From NCBI RefSeq assembly GCF_000819685.1, contig NZ_CDBR01000119.1, forward strand, positions 39,110 to 103,109: a DNA stretch of 64,000 nt, in the 5' to 3' direction. Below, piece by piece: positions 55,956 to 64,000 of this stretch. Made by a program: the position numbers and the translations under genes. This DNA comes from Aeromonas allosaccharophila. Lineage in GTDB: Bacteria > Pseudomonadota > Gammaproteobacteria > Enterobacterales > Aeromonadaceae. The stretch's first letter is position 1. The number at the start of each line of letters is the position of its first letter. The notes beneath the pieces were generated by a model. It ran no database searches and was not told where the DNA came from. It saw only the letters and a program-made list of their open reading frames with translations.

Positions 55956-56696
55956 ATGTGGAAATGGTTGCACCCTTATGCCAAACCGGAGCGGGCCTAT
56001 CAGCTGGCAGGCACGCTGTTGCCCTGGTTTGCGGTGATTAGTCTGCTCTCGTTTGTGATCGGTACTGTCTGGGGCCTCGCGTTTGCGCCAGCGGATTACC
56101 AGCAGGGAGATTCGTTCCGGATCATCTATATCCACGTGCCTTCCGCCATTCTCTCCATGGGGGCCTACTCCACCATGGCGGTGGCCGCCTTTATCGGCCT
56201 GGTGTGGCAACTGCGGATGGCGGATATGACGGTTGCGGCTATCGCACCGGTCGGCGCCGTATTTACCTTTATTGCCCTCTTTACCGGTGCCGCCTGGGGC
56301 AAGCCCATGTGGGGAACCTGGTGGGTGTGGGATGCGCGGCTCACCTCTGAGCTGATCCTGCTGTTTCTCTACCTCGGCGTGATTGCCCTCTACAACGCCT
56401 TCAGCGACAAGGTGGTTGCTGGCCGTGCTGCCGGCATTCTGGCGCTGGTGGGGGTGATTAACCTGCCCATCATTCACTACTCGGTAGAGTGGTGGAACAC
56501 CCTGCATCAGGGGGCCACCATCACCAAATTTGACAAACCCTCCATTTCACCCGAGATGCTCTGGCCGCTGCTGATCATGATCCTGGCGTTTGCCGCGTTT
56601 CTCGGGGCCCTGACCCTGATGCGTTTTCGCAATGAACTCCTGATGCGGGAGTGGCATCGTCCCTGGGTCAAAGAGATTGCAGAGCAGGAGAAGTAA
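55956..56696 (+). CDS. ccmC: Heme exporter CcmC
   Basis: A 246-residue inner-membrane protein with six helices that presents heme to CcmE. The tryptophan-rich motif WGTWWVWDARLTSELILLFLYLG is the heme-binding WWD domain. The gene starts its own subgroup, with a 170-base gap before it. ccmD follows after 2 bases. Confidence 0.96.
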   Translation: MWKWLHPYAKPERAYQLAGTLLPWFAVISLLSFVIGTVWGLAFAPADYQQGDSFRIIYIHVPSAILSMGAYSTMAVAAFIGLVWQLRMADMTVAAIAPVGAVFTFIALFTGAAWGKPMWGTWWVWDARLTSELILLFLYLGVIALYNAFSDKVVAGRAAGILALVGVINLPIIHYSVEWWNTLHQGATITKFDKPSISPEMLWPLLIMILAFAAFLGALTLMRFRNELLMREWHRPWVKEIAEQEK

Positions 56697-56698
56697 GC

Positions 56699-56905
56699 AT
56701 GCACTTTGCCTCTTTCAGTGATTTTATGGCGATGGGCGGTTACGCCTTCTATGTCTGGCTCTCTTTTGGCCTGACGCTGGTGTGTCTGGTCGGCATCATC
56801 ATTTCTACCCGCATGAAAACTCGCAGCCTGCTCGGCGAGCTGCGCAGCAAACAGGCGCGCGAGGCCCGTCGCAAGGCGGCCCGGCAGATGGAGAACACCC
56901 TATGA
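56699..56905 (+). CDS. ccmD: Heme exporter small subunit CcmD
   Basis: A 68-residue protein with one membrane helix (about residues 15-38, [20 protein letters not shown]) and a basic cytoplasmic tail ([13 protein letters not shown]). It stabilises CcmC and releases holo-CcmE. ATG 56699 lies 2 bases after the ccmC stop; the gene overlaps ccmE by 4 bases. Confidence 0.94.
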   Translation: MHFASFSDFMAMGGYAFYVWLSFGLTLVCLVGIIISTRMKTRSLLGELRSKQAREARRKAARQMENTL

Positions 56906-57393
56906 ACCCGAGACGCAAAAAACGCCTCACCATCATTCTGGCTATCACTCTGGGTCTGGCGACCGTCAGCGGGTTGGTGCTCTACGCCCTCAGTCAGAAT
57001 ATCGACCTCTTCTATACCCCGAGCGAGCTGGTGGAGGGCAAGGGCCCGGATAAGATCAAGCCGGAAGAGGGGCAGCGCCTGCGCATCGGTGGATTGGTGG
57101 TGCCGGGGTCGGTGCAGCGGGATCCCCAGAGCCTCAAGGTGGCCTTCAAGCTGGTGGATAACGGCGGGCATCTGGTGACGGTCGAGTTTGACGGTATCCT
57201 GCCGGACTTGTTCCGTGAAGGGCAGGGGATTGTTGCCCAGGGCACCCTCAAGGATGCTACGACCGTAGAGGCGTTCGAGGTGCTGGCCAAGCACGATGAG
57301 AACTACATGCCGCCGGAAGTGGCCGACGCCACCAACGGCATGCACTTCAAGCCGGAGTACTCCGAGGCGCAGTTGAAGGGAGCCAAACAGTGA
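56902..57393 (+). CDS. ccmE: Heme chaperone CcmE
   Basis: A 163-residue periplasmic, membrane-anchored chaperone that binds heme covalently. N-terminal helix (about 8-30), then the OB-fold domain, with the heme-binding histidine His131 in [14 protein letters not shown]. Length is usual. The ATG overlaps the ccmD stop. Confidence 0.96.
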   Translation: MNPRRKKRLTIILAITLGLATVSGLVLYALSQNIDLFYTPSELVEGKGPDKIKPEEGQRLRIGGLVVPGSVQRDPQSLKVAFKLVDNGGHLVTVEFDGILPDLFREGQGIVAQGTLKDATTVEAFEVLAKHDENYMPPEVADATNGMHFKPEYSEAQLKGAKQ

Positions 57394-57475
57394 TCCCTGT
57401 GGTGGTTGCCTTTTTCGCTTTGCCTGCCGTGCGTGATGCGGCTGTTGTCACCGTTCAATTGAAAGGAATGCCTTC

Positions 57476-59431
57476 ATGATCCCGGAATTAGGTCAGTTTG
57501 CGCTGATCCTGGCCTTTGCCACCGCCCTGCTGCTGGGCAGCTACCCGCTGCTTGGCGCCAGTTGGGGGCGTCTTGGCATGATGTCGGCGGCCCGCCCGCT
57601 CGCCTATGCCCAGTTCTTGTTGCTGCTGCTGTCGTTTCTCTGCCTGACCTGGGCCTTTATCGATAACGACTTCACCGTGCAATATGTGGCCACTAACTCC
57701 AACAGCCTGCTGCCGCTGGCCTATCGCATCTCGGCAGTGTGGGGTGCCCACGAAGGTTCCCTGCTGCTGTGGGTACTGACCCTGGGTGGCTGGACTGCGG
57801 CGGTAGCCATGTTCAGTCGCCGTCTGCCGCTCGATGCTGTCGCGCGGGTACTCGGCGTGCTGGGTCTGATCTCGGTCGGCTTCACCGCATTCGTGCTGTT
57901 CACCTCCGATCCCTTCACCCGCACCTTGCCCTATTTTCCGGTCGATGGCCGTGACCTCAATCCGCTGCTTCAGGATCCGGGTCTTATCTTCCATCCGCCG
58001 ATGCTCTACATGGGTTATGTGGGCTTCTCGGTGGCGTTTGCCTTTGCCATTGCCTCGCTGATGACCGGCCGTCTCGATGCGACCTGGGCCCGCTGGTCTC
58101 GCCCCTGGACCATGGCGGCCTGGGTATTCCTGACTCTCGGCATCGTTCTCGGCTCCTGGTGGGCCTACTACGAGCTCGGTTGGGGGGGCTGGTGGTTCTG
58201 GGATCCGGTAGAAAATGCCTCGTTTATGCCCTGGCTGGCGGGTACCGCCCTGCTGCACTCGCTGGCGGTGAGCGAGAAGCGTGCCACCTTCAAGGCGTGG
58301 ACCGTCCTGTTGGCCCTCTCTGCCTTCTCGCTGAGCCTGCTCGGTACCTTCCTGGTGCGCTCCGGCGTGCTGGTGTCGGTGCATGCGTTTGCCTCCGATC
58401 CGACCCGCGGTCTGTTTATTCTCGGTTTCCTGCTGGCGGTGATCGGCTCATCCTTGCTGCTGTTTGCCTTTAAAGGCTCGCAGGTGAAGAGCCACGGCAA
58501 ACACGAGCTGTGGAGTCGCGAGACCCTGCTGCTTTGCAACAACATCATGCTGGTGGCGGGTCTGCTGACCGTGCTGCTTGGCACCTTGTTGCCGCTGGTG
58601 CACAAGGAGCTGGGGCTGGGGAGCATCTCTATCGGTACTCCCTTCTTCAACCACATCTATAGCTGGCTGATCATCCCGTTTGCCCTGCTGCTGGGGGTTG
58701 GCCCACTGTTTCGCTGGCGTCGTCAGGAGCTGGGGGAACTCAAAAGCAAGGTGGTCGTGGCACTGGTGCTGAGTCTGGCCGCTGCCTTGCTGTTGCCGCT
58801 GCTCTTTGCCGAAACCTTCAAGCCGTGGGCGGCGGTAGGGATTGGGCTGGGTGCCTGGATCATCGTCACCAGCGTGCAGGAGACCTGGGCGCGAGCGACC
58901 CACAAGCACAGTTTTGCGGTCGGTGTGCGCAAGCTTGGTAACAGCCACTGGGCCATGATCCTTGGCCATGTGGGGCTGGCAGTCAGCATCATAGGTATCG
59001 CCTGTACCCAGAACTACAGCATCGAGAAGGATCTGCGGATGCAGGCGGGGGATCGGGTCCATTTTGCCGATTACGAGTTTGTTTTCACCGGCATCAAGGA
59101 GAAGAACGGCCCCAACTACGATGGCTTCAAGGGCGTGCTGGAAGTGCACAAGAATGGCAAGCAGGTCGCTTTGCTCAAGCCCGAGAAGCGGATGTACAAG
59201 GTGACCCGGATGCCGATGACCGAAGCGGCCATCGATGCCGGTATCACCCGTGATCTCTATGCGGCGCTGGGTGAGCAGCTCGACAACGGAGCCTGGGCGG
59301 TGCGGATCTACTACAAACCGTTTGTGCGCTGGATCTGGTTCGGCGGCGTCTTTATGGCCATCGGAGGCGTGCTGGCGATGCTCGACAAGCGTTACCGTTT
59401 CGGCCGTCGTGAGGAGGAGGCCAAGGCATGA
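57476..59431 (+). CDS. ccmF: Heme lyase subunit CcmF
   Basis: A 651-residue inner-membrane protein with about 15 helices that transfers heme from CcmE to apocytochrome c. The WWD motif GWGGWWFWDPVENASFMPWLAGTALLHSLAV, read in pieces, and periplasmic histidines are conserved. It follows ccmE by 82 bases and overlaps ccmG by 4. Confidence 0.96.
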   Translation: MIPELGQFALILAFATALLLGSYPLLGASWGRLGMMSAARPLAYAQFLLLLLSFLCLTWAFIDNDFTVQYVATNSNSLLPLAYRISAVWGAHEGSLLLWVLTLGGWTAAVAMFSRRLPLDAVARVLGVLGLISVGFTAFVLFTSDPFTRTLPYFPVDGRDLNPLLQDPGLIFHPPMLYMGYVGFSVAFAFAIASLMTGRLDATWARWSRPWTMAAWVFLTLGIVLGSWWAYYELGWGGWWFWDPVENASFMPWLAGTALLHSLAVSEKRATFKAWTVLLALSAFSLSLLGTFLVRSGVLVSVHAFASDPTRGLFILGFLLAVIGSSLLLFAFKGSQVKSHGKHELWSRETLLLCNNIMLVAGLLTVLLGTLLPLVHKELGLGSISIGTPFFNHIYSWLIIPFALLLGVGPLFRWRRQELGELKSKVVVALVLSLAAALLLPLLFAETFKPWAAVGIGLGAWIIVTSVQETWARATHKHSFAVGVRKLGNSHWAMILGHVGLAVSIIGIACTQNYSIEKDLRMQAGDRVHFADYEFVFTGIKEKNGPNYDGFKGVLEVHKNGKQVALLKPEKRMYKVTRMPMTEAAIDAGITRDLYAALGEQLDNGAWAVRIYYKPFVRWIWFGGVFMAIGGVLAMLDKRYRFGRREEEAKA

Positions 59432-59958
59432 ACAAAAAGACCTGGTTGTTTTTAATCCCCTTTATCGTCTTTTTGCTGGGGGCTGTGTTCCTGTTCAAGG
59501 GGCTCTACTCCGACCCAACCAAGCTTGAATCCGTGATGGTGGGCAAAGAGGTGCCGATGTTCACTCTGCAGGACATTTACGATCTGAACAAACAGCATGA
59601 TCGCACCATCCTCACCGGTCGCCCCATGCTGCTCAACGTCTGGGCCACCTGGTGCCCCACCTGCTATGGCGAGCACACCCACCTCAAACAGCTGGCGGGG
59701 CAGGGCATTCCCATTATCGGCATGAACTACAAGGATGAGCGCGACAAGGCGATCAAGTGGCTGGCGGAGCTGGGCAACCCCTATCAGGTCAACCTCTATG
59801 ATCCGGACGGCATGCTGGGACTGGATCTCGGGGTATATGGCGCGCCGGAGACCTTCTTTATCGACAGCAAGGGGGTCATCCGCTATCGCCACGTGGGGGA
59901 TATCAACCCCGAGAACTGGGCGTCGACCCTCAAACCCATCTTTGATGCCATGAAGTGA
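59428..59958 (+). CDS. ccmG: Thiol-disulfide protein CcmG (DsbE)
   Basis: A 176-residue membrane-anchored thioredoxin-like reductase in the periplasm. A membrane helix lies at about residues 7-25; the active site is CPTC (Cys76 and Cys79, NVWATWCPTCYGEH), as in E. coli DsbE. It reduces apocytochrome c or CcmH. It overlaps ccmF by 4 bases. Confidence 0.96.
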   Translation: MNKKTWLFLIPFIVFLLGAVFLFKGLYSDPTKLESVMVGKEVPMFTLQDIYDLNKQHDRTILTGRPMLLNVWATWCPTCYGEHTHLKQLAGQGIPIIGMNYKDERDKAIKWLAELGNPYQVNLYDPDGMLGLDLGVYGAPETFFIDSKGVIRYRHVGDINPENWASTLKPIFDAMK

Positions 59959-59969
59959 GGGGAGCCCTG

Positions 59970-60449
59970 ATGAGAGTATTTATTGCTTCCATGCTGCTGT
60001 TGCTGGGATGGGTGGTGCAAGCGCCCGCCATGGCCGCTATCGATGTCTACACCTTCGACAACGACAATCAGGAGCAGGTCTTTCGCGAACTGACCAAGGA
60101 GCTGCGCTGCCCCAAGTGCCAGAACCAGGATATCGCCGACTCCAATGCGGGGCTGGCCAAGGACTTGCGCGACAAGACCTACCAGATGGTGCGCGAGGGC
60201 AAGGATAAAGAGGAGATCGTGGATTACATGGTGGCCCGCTATGGCAACTTTATCCTCTATAACCCGCCCCTGATGGCTTCTACCCTGATCCTCTGGCTCG
60301 GCCCGCTGCTGGTGATCCTGATCGGTGGTGCCGTGGTCGTGATGCGCAGCCGCCGGGTCCCTGCGGTGAAAAAACAACTGGATAACGCCCTGAGCGAGGA
60401 GGAGCAGCGCCGACTGGCCGAGCTGCTCAAAGAGGAAGAGAAACAATGA
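59970..60449 (+). CDS. ccmH: Cytochrome c maturation protein CcmH
   Basis: A 159-residue periplasmic thiol protein anchored at its C-terminus. Signal peptide to about residue 22, redox motif RCPKCQNQ (Cys47, Cys50), a membrane helix near 105-125. In E. coli this domain is fused to CcmI; here the two are separate genes that overlap by 4 bases. GAGGGGAG precedes the ATG. Confidence 0.95.
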   Translation: MRVFIASMLLLLGWVVQAPAMAAIDVYTFDNDNQEQVFRELTKELRCPKCQNQDIADSNAGLAKDLRDKTYQMVREGKDKEEIVDYMVARYGNFILYNPPLMASTLILWLGPLLVILIGGAVVVMRSRRVPAVKKQLDNALSEEEQRRLAELLKEEEKQ

Positions 60450-61714
60450 CCGCTTTTTGGATAGTGATTGCGGGCTTGCTGGTGCTGGTGAGTCTGGCAC
60501 TCGTCGTGCCGCTGTGGCGTGGTGAAGGCAAACAGAGCATCAGTCGCTCGGCGCTCAACAAACAGCTCTATCGCCAGCGGCTGCTGGAGATTGGTGAAGA
60601 GCGTGATCAGGGTGTCTTGGCCGAGGAGTCCGATTCGCTGGTTGAGCTGCAGCGAAGCCTCTTGGATGATATTCCCGATGTGGAGCAGACCGCCCGCAGT
60701 GGCAAGAGTCTGATCTGGATCCCGGGTGTGCTGGTGCTGGTGGTGGTGAGTCTGGGGCTCTACTACAAGCTGGGCTCCTGGCAGGAGGTGAGCCGTTGGC
60801 AAGATGCCAGCAGCCGTCTTGGCGAGCTGAGCAACCGCATTCTGGTGGAACGCGACGCCCAGGTGACCGAGCAGGATCTGCTGGACTTCACGCTGGCACT
60901 GCGTACCCGTCTCAAGGATGAACCGAATGACTACCGCGGCTGGTTGCTGCTGGGACGTTTGGCGCTGGATGGCAACGATCCCGAGATGGCCAACGAGGCG
61001 CTGGAGCGGGCCTACACGCTTGCCCCCCAGAAATCGCTGGTGGCGGTGCCCTACGCGCAGGCGCTGATGATGACGGGGGATGAGGCGCAAGCGGATGCCC
61101 TGTTGCAGGCGGCTATCGCGCAGGATCCGGACAATATTGAAGCGCGCTCCGTCTATGCCTTTATGGCGCTGCAAAAAGAGGACTTCCAGACCGCGCTTGA
61201 TCGCTGGCAGGCGATGTTGCCACTGATGGAGAAAGGTACCCCCCGTTACGTGATGGTCGAGCGCTCCATGGAGTATGCCCGTGCGCAGCTCAAGCAACGC
61301 GGCATCGAGGTGACGAATTCAGGCGCAGTCAAAGCGGGCGCAATTGAAGAGCAACCGCTCGCGGTGAAGGAGGGGGAATTCCCCATCCATATCACGTTGG
61401 CTGCGGGCATTCAGCTGCCGGAAGATGCCCATCTCTTCGTCTTCGCCGTGGTGCCCAACGGGCCGCCTATGCCCATCGCCGTGAAGCGTATCGCAGGGCC
61501 AACCCTGCCTGTTACCCTGTCACTCGGGGATGGCGATGCCATGATGGAAGGCAGCAAGCTGGCGGCCTATCCGGAGCTGCAGTTCAAGGCGCGTCTCTCG
61601 CGCGGTGGTAATGTGATGAACAAGGAAGGAGCCTTCGAAGGAGTATCCGTGCCGGTCAAGACGGCCGAGATCCCTGCTGCTCCGATTGACATCCGCATCG
61701 ATCACGCTCTCTAA
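60446..61714 (+). CDS. ccmI: Cytochrome c maturation chaperone CcmI
   Basis: A 422-residue protein with two membrane helices (about residues 5-22 and 90-110) and a TPR domain (residues 150-270, YRGWLLLGRLALDGNDPEMANEALERAY) that binds the C-terminus of apocytochrome c. The last 100 residues form a beta-rich periplasmic part. It is the counterpart of the C-terminal half of E. coli CcmH. A hairpin follows. Confidence 0.93.
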   Translation: MTAFWIVIAGLLVLVSLALVVPLWRGEGKQSISRSALNKQLYRQRLLEIGEERDQGVLAEESDSLVELQRSLLDDIPDVEQTARSGKSLIWIPGVLVLVVVSLGLYYKLGSWQEVSRWQDASSRLGELSNRILVERDAQVTEQDLLDFTLALRTRLKDEPNDYRGWLLLGRLALDGNDPEMANEALERAYTLAPQKSLVAVPYAQALMMTGDEAQADALLQAAIAQDPDNIEARSVYAFMALQKEDFQTALDRWQAMLPLMEKGTPRYVMVERSMEYARAQLKQRGIEVTNSGAVKAGAIEEQPLAVKEGEFPIHITLAAGIQLPEDAHLFVFAVVPNGPPMPIAVKRIAGPTLPVTLSLGDGDAMMEGSKLAAYPELQFKARLSRGGNVMNKEGAFEGVSVPVKTAEIPAAPIDIRIDHAL

Positions 61715-61724
61715 TATGCCTTTG

Positions 61725-61758
61725 GATAACCCGGCCCCTGGATGGGGGCCGGGTTATC
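61725..61758 (+). terminator. Hairpin after ccmI
   Basis: GATAACCCGGCCCC pairs with GGGGCCGGGTTATC (14 bp), but no T-tract follows. It probably ends the ccm operon. Confidence 0.7.
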
Positions 61759-61799
61759 TATACTTCTGATAAATCAAAATAAAACGTCAGGACAATCAT

Positions 61800-62612
61800 A
61801 TGTATCTTCGTTCAGGGGCCATACTGGCAGCCCTCTTGCTGGCTGGCTGTGCCGGTGGCCCACCCAAGCCTGGCCCAGAGAGTCTGGATCTCAATCCCGG
61901 CATGAATAATCCGGGTGCCACCAGTACGGCGGCCGATCCGCGCGATCCCTTCCAGGGGGCCAACCGGGCCATGTGGGCGGTCAACTATGATGTGCTGGAG
62001 CCCTATGTGGCACGTCCAGTGGTACATGCCTATGCCCGCTACATTCCGGTAGGGGTGAAGGATGGCATTGCCAACTTTGTTGCCAACTTTGATGAGCCAA
62101 GCAGTATGGTGAACCATCTGATCACCGGTGATTTGAAGGGGGCGGGCACTAACCTGGGGCGCTTTACCCTCAACACCACGGTCGGTCTGCTGGGTATCTT
62201 CGATGTGGCCAAACATGCCGGCCTCGAGCGCAACAAGCTGGAGATGGATACCGTACTGGGCAGGGCCGATATCGGTAATGGCGCCTACATCATGGTGCCT
62301 GTCTACGGCCCGACTACCACCCGGGAGCTGGTTGGCGATGCGATTGACAGCTTCTACTTCCCCTATGCCTTGTTAACCTTCCCGATGAAGGTTGCACACT
62401 GGGCCCTGGATGGCTTGGGCACACGCGCCAAGCTGATCGATCAGGAGCGGATCATCGACAACTCCCTCGATCCTTATGCGCTGACCAAGGACTTCTACCT
62501 GCAATATAACCAGGGCAAGGTGACGGGCAAGCAGACCGAGCTGAAAGCGTCTCAGCAAGAGCAGGCCGACGATGCCAATCTGGATGAATACATGGACGAG
62601 CTGGACCAGTAA
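61800..62612 (+). CDS. mlaA: Outer-membrane lipoprotein MlaA (VacJ)
   Basis: A 270-residue lipoprotein. The signal peptide ends in the lipobox LLAGC (Cys17). The family domain (about 50-245) has DPFQGANRAMWAVNYDVLEPYVARP and VPVYGPTTTRELVGDAIDSFYFPY, in pieces. MlaA removes misplaced phospholipids from the outer leaflet and passes them to MlaC. The C-terminus is acidic (DDANLDEYMDELDQ). Other mla genes are not in the window. Confidence 0.95.
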   Translation: MYLRSGAILAALLLAGCAGGPPKPGPESLDLNPGMNNPGATSTAADPRDPFQGANRAMWAVNYDVLEPYVARPVVHAYARYIPVGVKDGIANFVANFDEPSSMVNHLITGDLKGAGTNLGRFTLNTTVGLLGIFDVAKHAGLERNKLEMDTVLGRADIGNGAYIMVPVYGPTTTRELVGDAIDSFYFPYALLTFPMKVAHWALDGLGTRAKLIDQERIIDNSLDPYALTKDFYLQYNQGKVTGKQTELKASQQEQADDANLDEYMDELDQ

Positions 62613-62682
62613 GCGGGTCATCTCGATATGTAAAAGGCGCCTGCGGGCGCCGTATTCATTTTTGCAGCCATGTCGAGATAAA

Positions 62683-62709
62683 AAAACGCCTCGCAGTGCG
62701 GGGCGTTTT
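62683..62709. terminator. Bidirectional terminator between mlaA and sodB
   Basis: AAAACGCC-CGC pairs with GCG-GGCGTTTT, with A-runs before and T-runs after, so it can serve both convergent genes. A second stem without T-tract (GGCGCC, 62635-62653) lies before it. Confidence 0.8.
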
Positions 62710-62724
62710 GGCAAGCGAGGCTGA

Positions 62725-63309
62725 TTAGGCAGCCAGATTCTTGGCCACGAATTCCCAGTTAACCAGAGCCCAGAAGGTTTCCATGTACTTCGGACGCAGG
62801 TTGCGGAAGTCGATGTAGTAGGCGTGCTCCCACAGGTCAACGGTCAGCAGCGGGGTGGTGCCGGCTTCGGTCAGCGGGCAACCGGCGTTGGAGGTGTTGA
62901 CGATAGCCAGAGAGCCGTCAGCTTTCTTCACCAGCCAAGTCCAGCTGGAACCGAAGTTGCCGATGGCAGATTTGGTGAAGGCATCTTTGAACTCGGCGAA
63001 GGAGCCGAATGCCTTGTTGATGGCCTCAGCCAGGGCGCCAGTCGGCTCGCCACCTCCATTCGGGGAGAGGCAGTGCCAGTAGAAGGTGTGGTTCCAGATC
63101 TGGGCGGCGTTGTTAAAGATGCCGCCGTTGGAGGTCTTGATGATCTCTTCCAGAGACTTGCCTTCAAACTCGGTACCCGGCACCAGATTGTTCAGGTTGA
63201 CCACGTAGGTGTTGTGGTGCTTGCCGTGGTGATATTCCAGAGTTTCCTGGGAGATGTGCGGTTCCAGAGCGTTGATTGCATAGGGCAGAGCGGGAAGTTC
63301 GAATGCCAT
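62725..63309 (-). CDS. sodB: Iron superoxide dismutase
   Basis: A 194-residue cytoplasmic enzyme that dismutates superoxide. Metal ligands are His27 (LEYHHGKHH), His75 (QIWNHTFYWH), Asp159 and His163 (VDLWEHAYYIDF). The glutamine at 71 before WNHTFYW and AGCPLT point to the iron type, not manganese. No signal peptide. It is divergent from grxD, the two sharing about 290 bases of promoter region. Confidence 0.97.
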   Translation of the reverse strand: MAFELPALPYAINALEPHISQETLEYHHGKHHNTYVVNLNNLVPGTEFEGKSLEEIIKTSNGGIFNNAAQIWNHTFYWHCLSPNGGGEPTGALAEAINKAFGSFAEFKDAFTKSAIGNFGSSWTWLVKKADGSLAIVNTSNAGCPLTEAGTTPLLTVDLWEHAYYIDFRNLRPKYMETFWALVNWEFVAKNLAA

Positions 63310-63597
63310 TTTCTACTCTCCATTGGCTGGACCGTGCGAAGGCGACGGTTGCAAGACATTGCGTACTCTTTTCTATATGTGAAAAGAGTTGTTTTTAAAA
63401 TGATGGGGCTGGGTAGCCCAAAGCCAAGGGATTGTAGCAGTATCAAAGATGGCCTAACAACTCTTGATTGGCGCCATGATCGCGATCAATCCTTTGTGGG
63501 TTCTTTGCGCAATTCGAGCCGGGTCACCCCTTTGTCAGTTTGTGCTCGGGCAAGATTGCAGTAGAATGGCCGCCGAAATCGCTCTAGTGAGGCACCT

Positions 63598-63942
63598 ATG
63601 GAAACTATTGAAAAGATTAAGCAGCAGCTGGCTGACAACCCCATCATCATCTACATGAAGGGCTCCCCCAAGCTACCCAGCTGTGGCTTCTCTGCCCAGG
63701 CCTCCCAGGCTCTGATGTCCTGCGGCGAGCCGTTTGCCTACGTTGATATTCTGCAAAATCCGGATATCCGCGCCGAATTGCCAAAATTCGCCAACTGGCC
63801 GACCTTCCCCCAGCTGTGGGTTGAGGGTGAGCTGATCGGCGGCTGTGACATCATGATCGAGATGTTCCAGGCTGGCGAGTTGCAGACCCTGATCAAGGAA
63901 ACTGCCGCCAAGTACAAGCAGGATGACGCCGCCGCAGAATAA
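63598..63942 (+). CDS. grxD: Monothiol glutaredoxin GrxD
   Basis: A 114-residue monothiol glutaredoxin of the Grx4 type that carries or delivers 2Fe-2S clusters. The active site is CGFS with Cys29 (KLPSCGFSAQ), plus WPTFPQLWVEGELIGGCDI. Length is standard. GAGGCACC precedes the ATG. Confidence 0.96.
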   Translation: METIEKIKQQLADNPIIIYMKGSPKLPSCGFSAQASQALMSCGEPFAYVDILQNPDIRAELPKFANWPTFPQLWVEGELIGGCDIMIEMFQAGELQTLIKETAAKYKQDDAAAE

Positions 63943-63981
63943 GTGGGTGTTCACATCGCTGAAAAGGGAGCCATCACGGCT

Positions 63982-64000
63982 TAATGCCGATCAGTTAAGG
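63982..64000. mobile_element. Probable IS4-family insertion sequence end, cut by window
   Basis: The last 19 bases, TAATGCCGATCAGTTAAGG, agree with the terminal inverted repeat of IS4 as I remember it. The element itself would lie beyond the window. It begins about 40 bases after the grxD stop. Confidence 0.55.

Overview
The window comes from a gammaproteobacterial chromosome, most likely Aeromonas. The lateral-type polar flagellar/chemotaxis cluster has the Vibrio/Aeromonas order (fliE to flhB, flhA-flhF-flhG-fliA, cheYZAB, motCD, parC-parP-cheW). It is followed by a cytochrome c maturation operon, and the hexR/glk/pykA block matches this group. Base composition is GC-rich throughout except for the first 1.2 kb, which is clearly AT-rich. 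Species cannot be decided from the sequence. I saw no tRNA, rRNA or CRISPR array.

Layout. 1-1.5 kb: the 3' part of an unrecognised AT-rich gene, probably the edge of an acquired island, followed by a 126-bp imperfect palindrome. 1.6-10.2 kb: a membrane-bound respiratory formate dehydrogenase locus (DUF3305, DUF3306, multi-cluster ferredoxin, TorD-like chaperone, FdhX, FdhA, FdhB, FdhC). 10.3-20.9 kb: mixed single genes, namely a PliG-like lysozyme inhibitor, two periplasmic solute-binding proteins, NAD-malic enzyme, a uracil/xanthine permease, a chemoreceptor, a ToxR/ToxS-like membrane regulator pair, a GNAT acetyltransferase and an SRPBCC protein. 21.1-24.9 kb: glucokinase, the HexR regulator and pyruvate kinase PykA, with HexR-like operators. 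25.1-26.4 kb: a SYLF protein and a small unknown protein. 26.5-54.3 kb: the flagellar and chemotaxis genes, all on the + strand, with two visible sigma-54 promoters (before fliE and flhA) and a strong terminator after the last gene. 54.5-61.8 kb: ccmABCDEFGHI. 61.8-64 kb: mlaA, sodB (minus strand), grxD, and at the extreme right a 19-base match to the end of an IS4-type insertion sequence.

How the parts work together. FliE-FliR/FlhB/FlhA build the export apparatus, basal body and C-ring. FlhF and FlhG set number and place of the polar flagellum. FliA drives the late genes. CheY/Z/A/B/W form the signalling core. ParC and ParP hold the chemotaxis array at the pole, and the CheA here carries three copies of a DEFExLLDxLHG motif in the linker where a ParP-binding region is expected. 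MotC/MotD are a second stator type. The Ccm system makes c-type cytochromes for anaerobic respiration, and formate dehydrogenase feeds electrons into the quinone pool.

Most of the window is core genome with well-known families. The best candidates for something less described are the truncated island gene and adjoining palindrome at the left end, the ToxR/ToxS-like pair, the DUF2802 gene closing the chemotaxis operon, the small ORF coupled to fliH, and the leader inverted repeat before the uracil permease.
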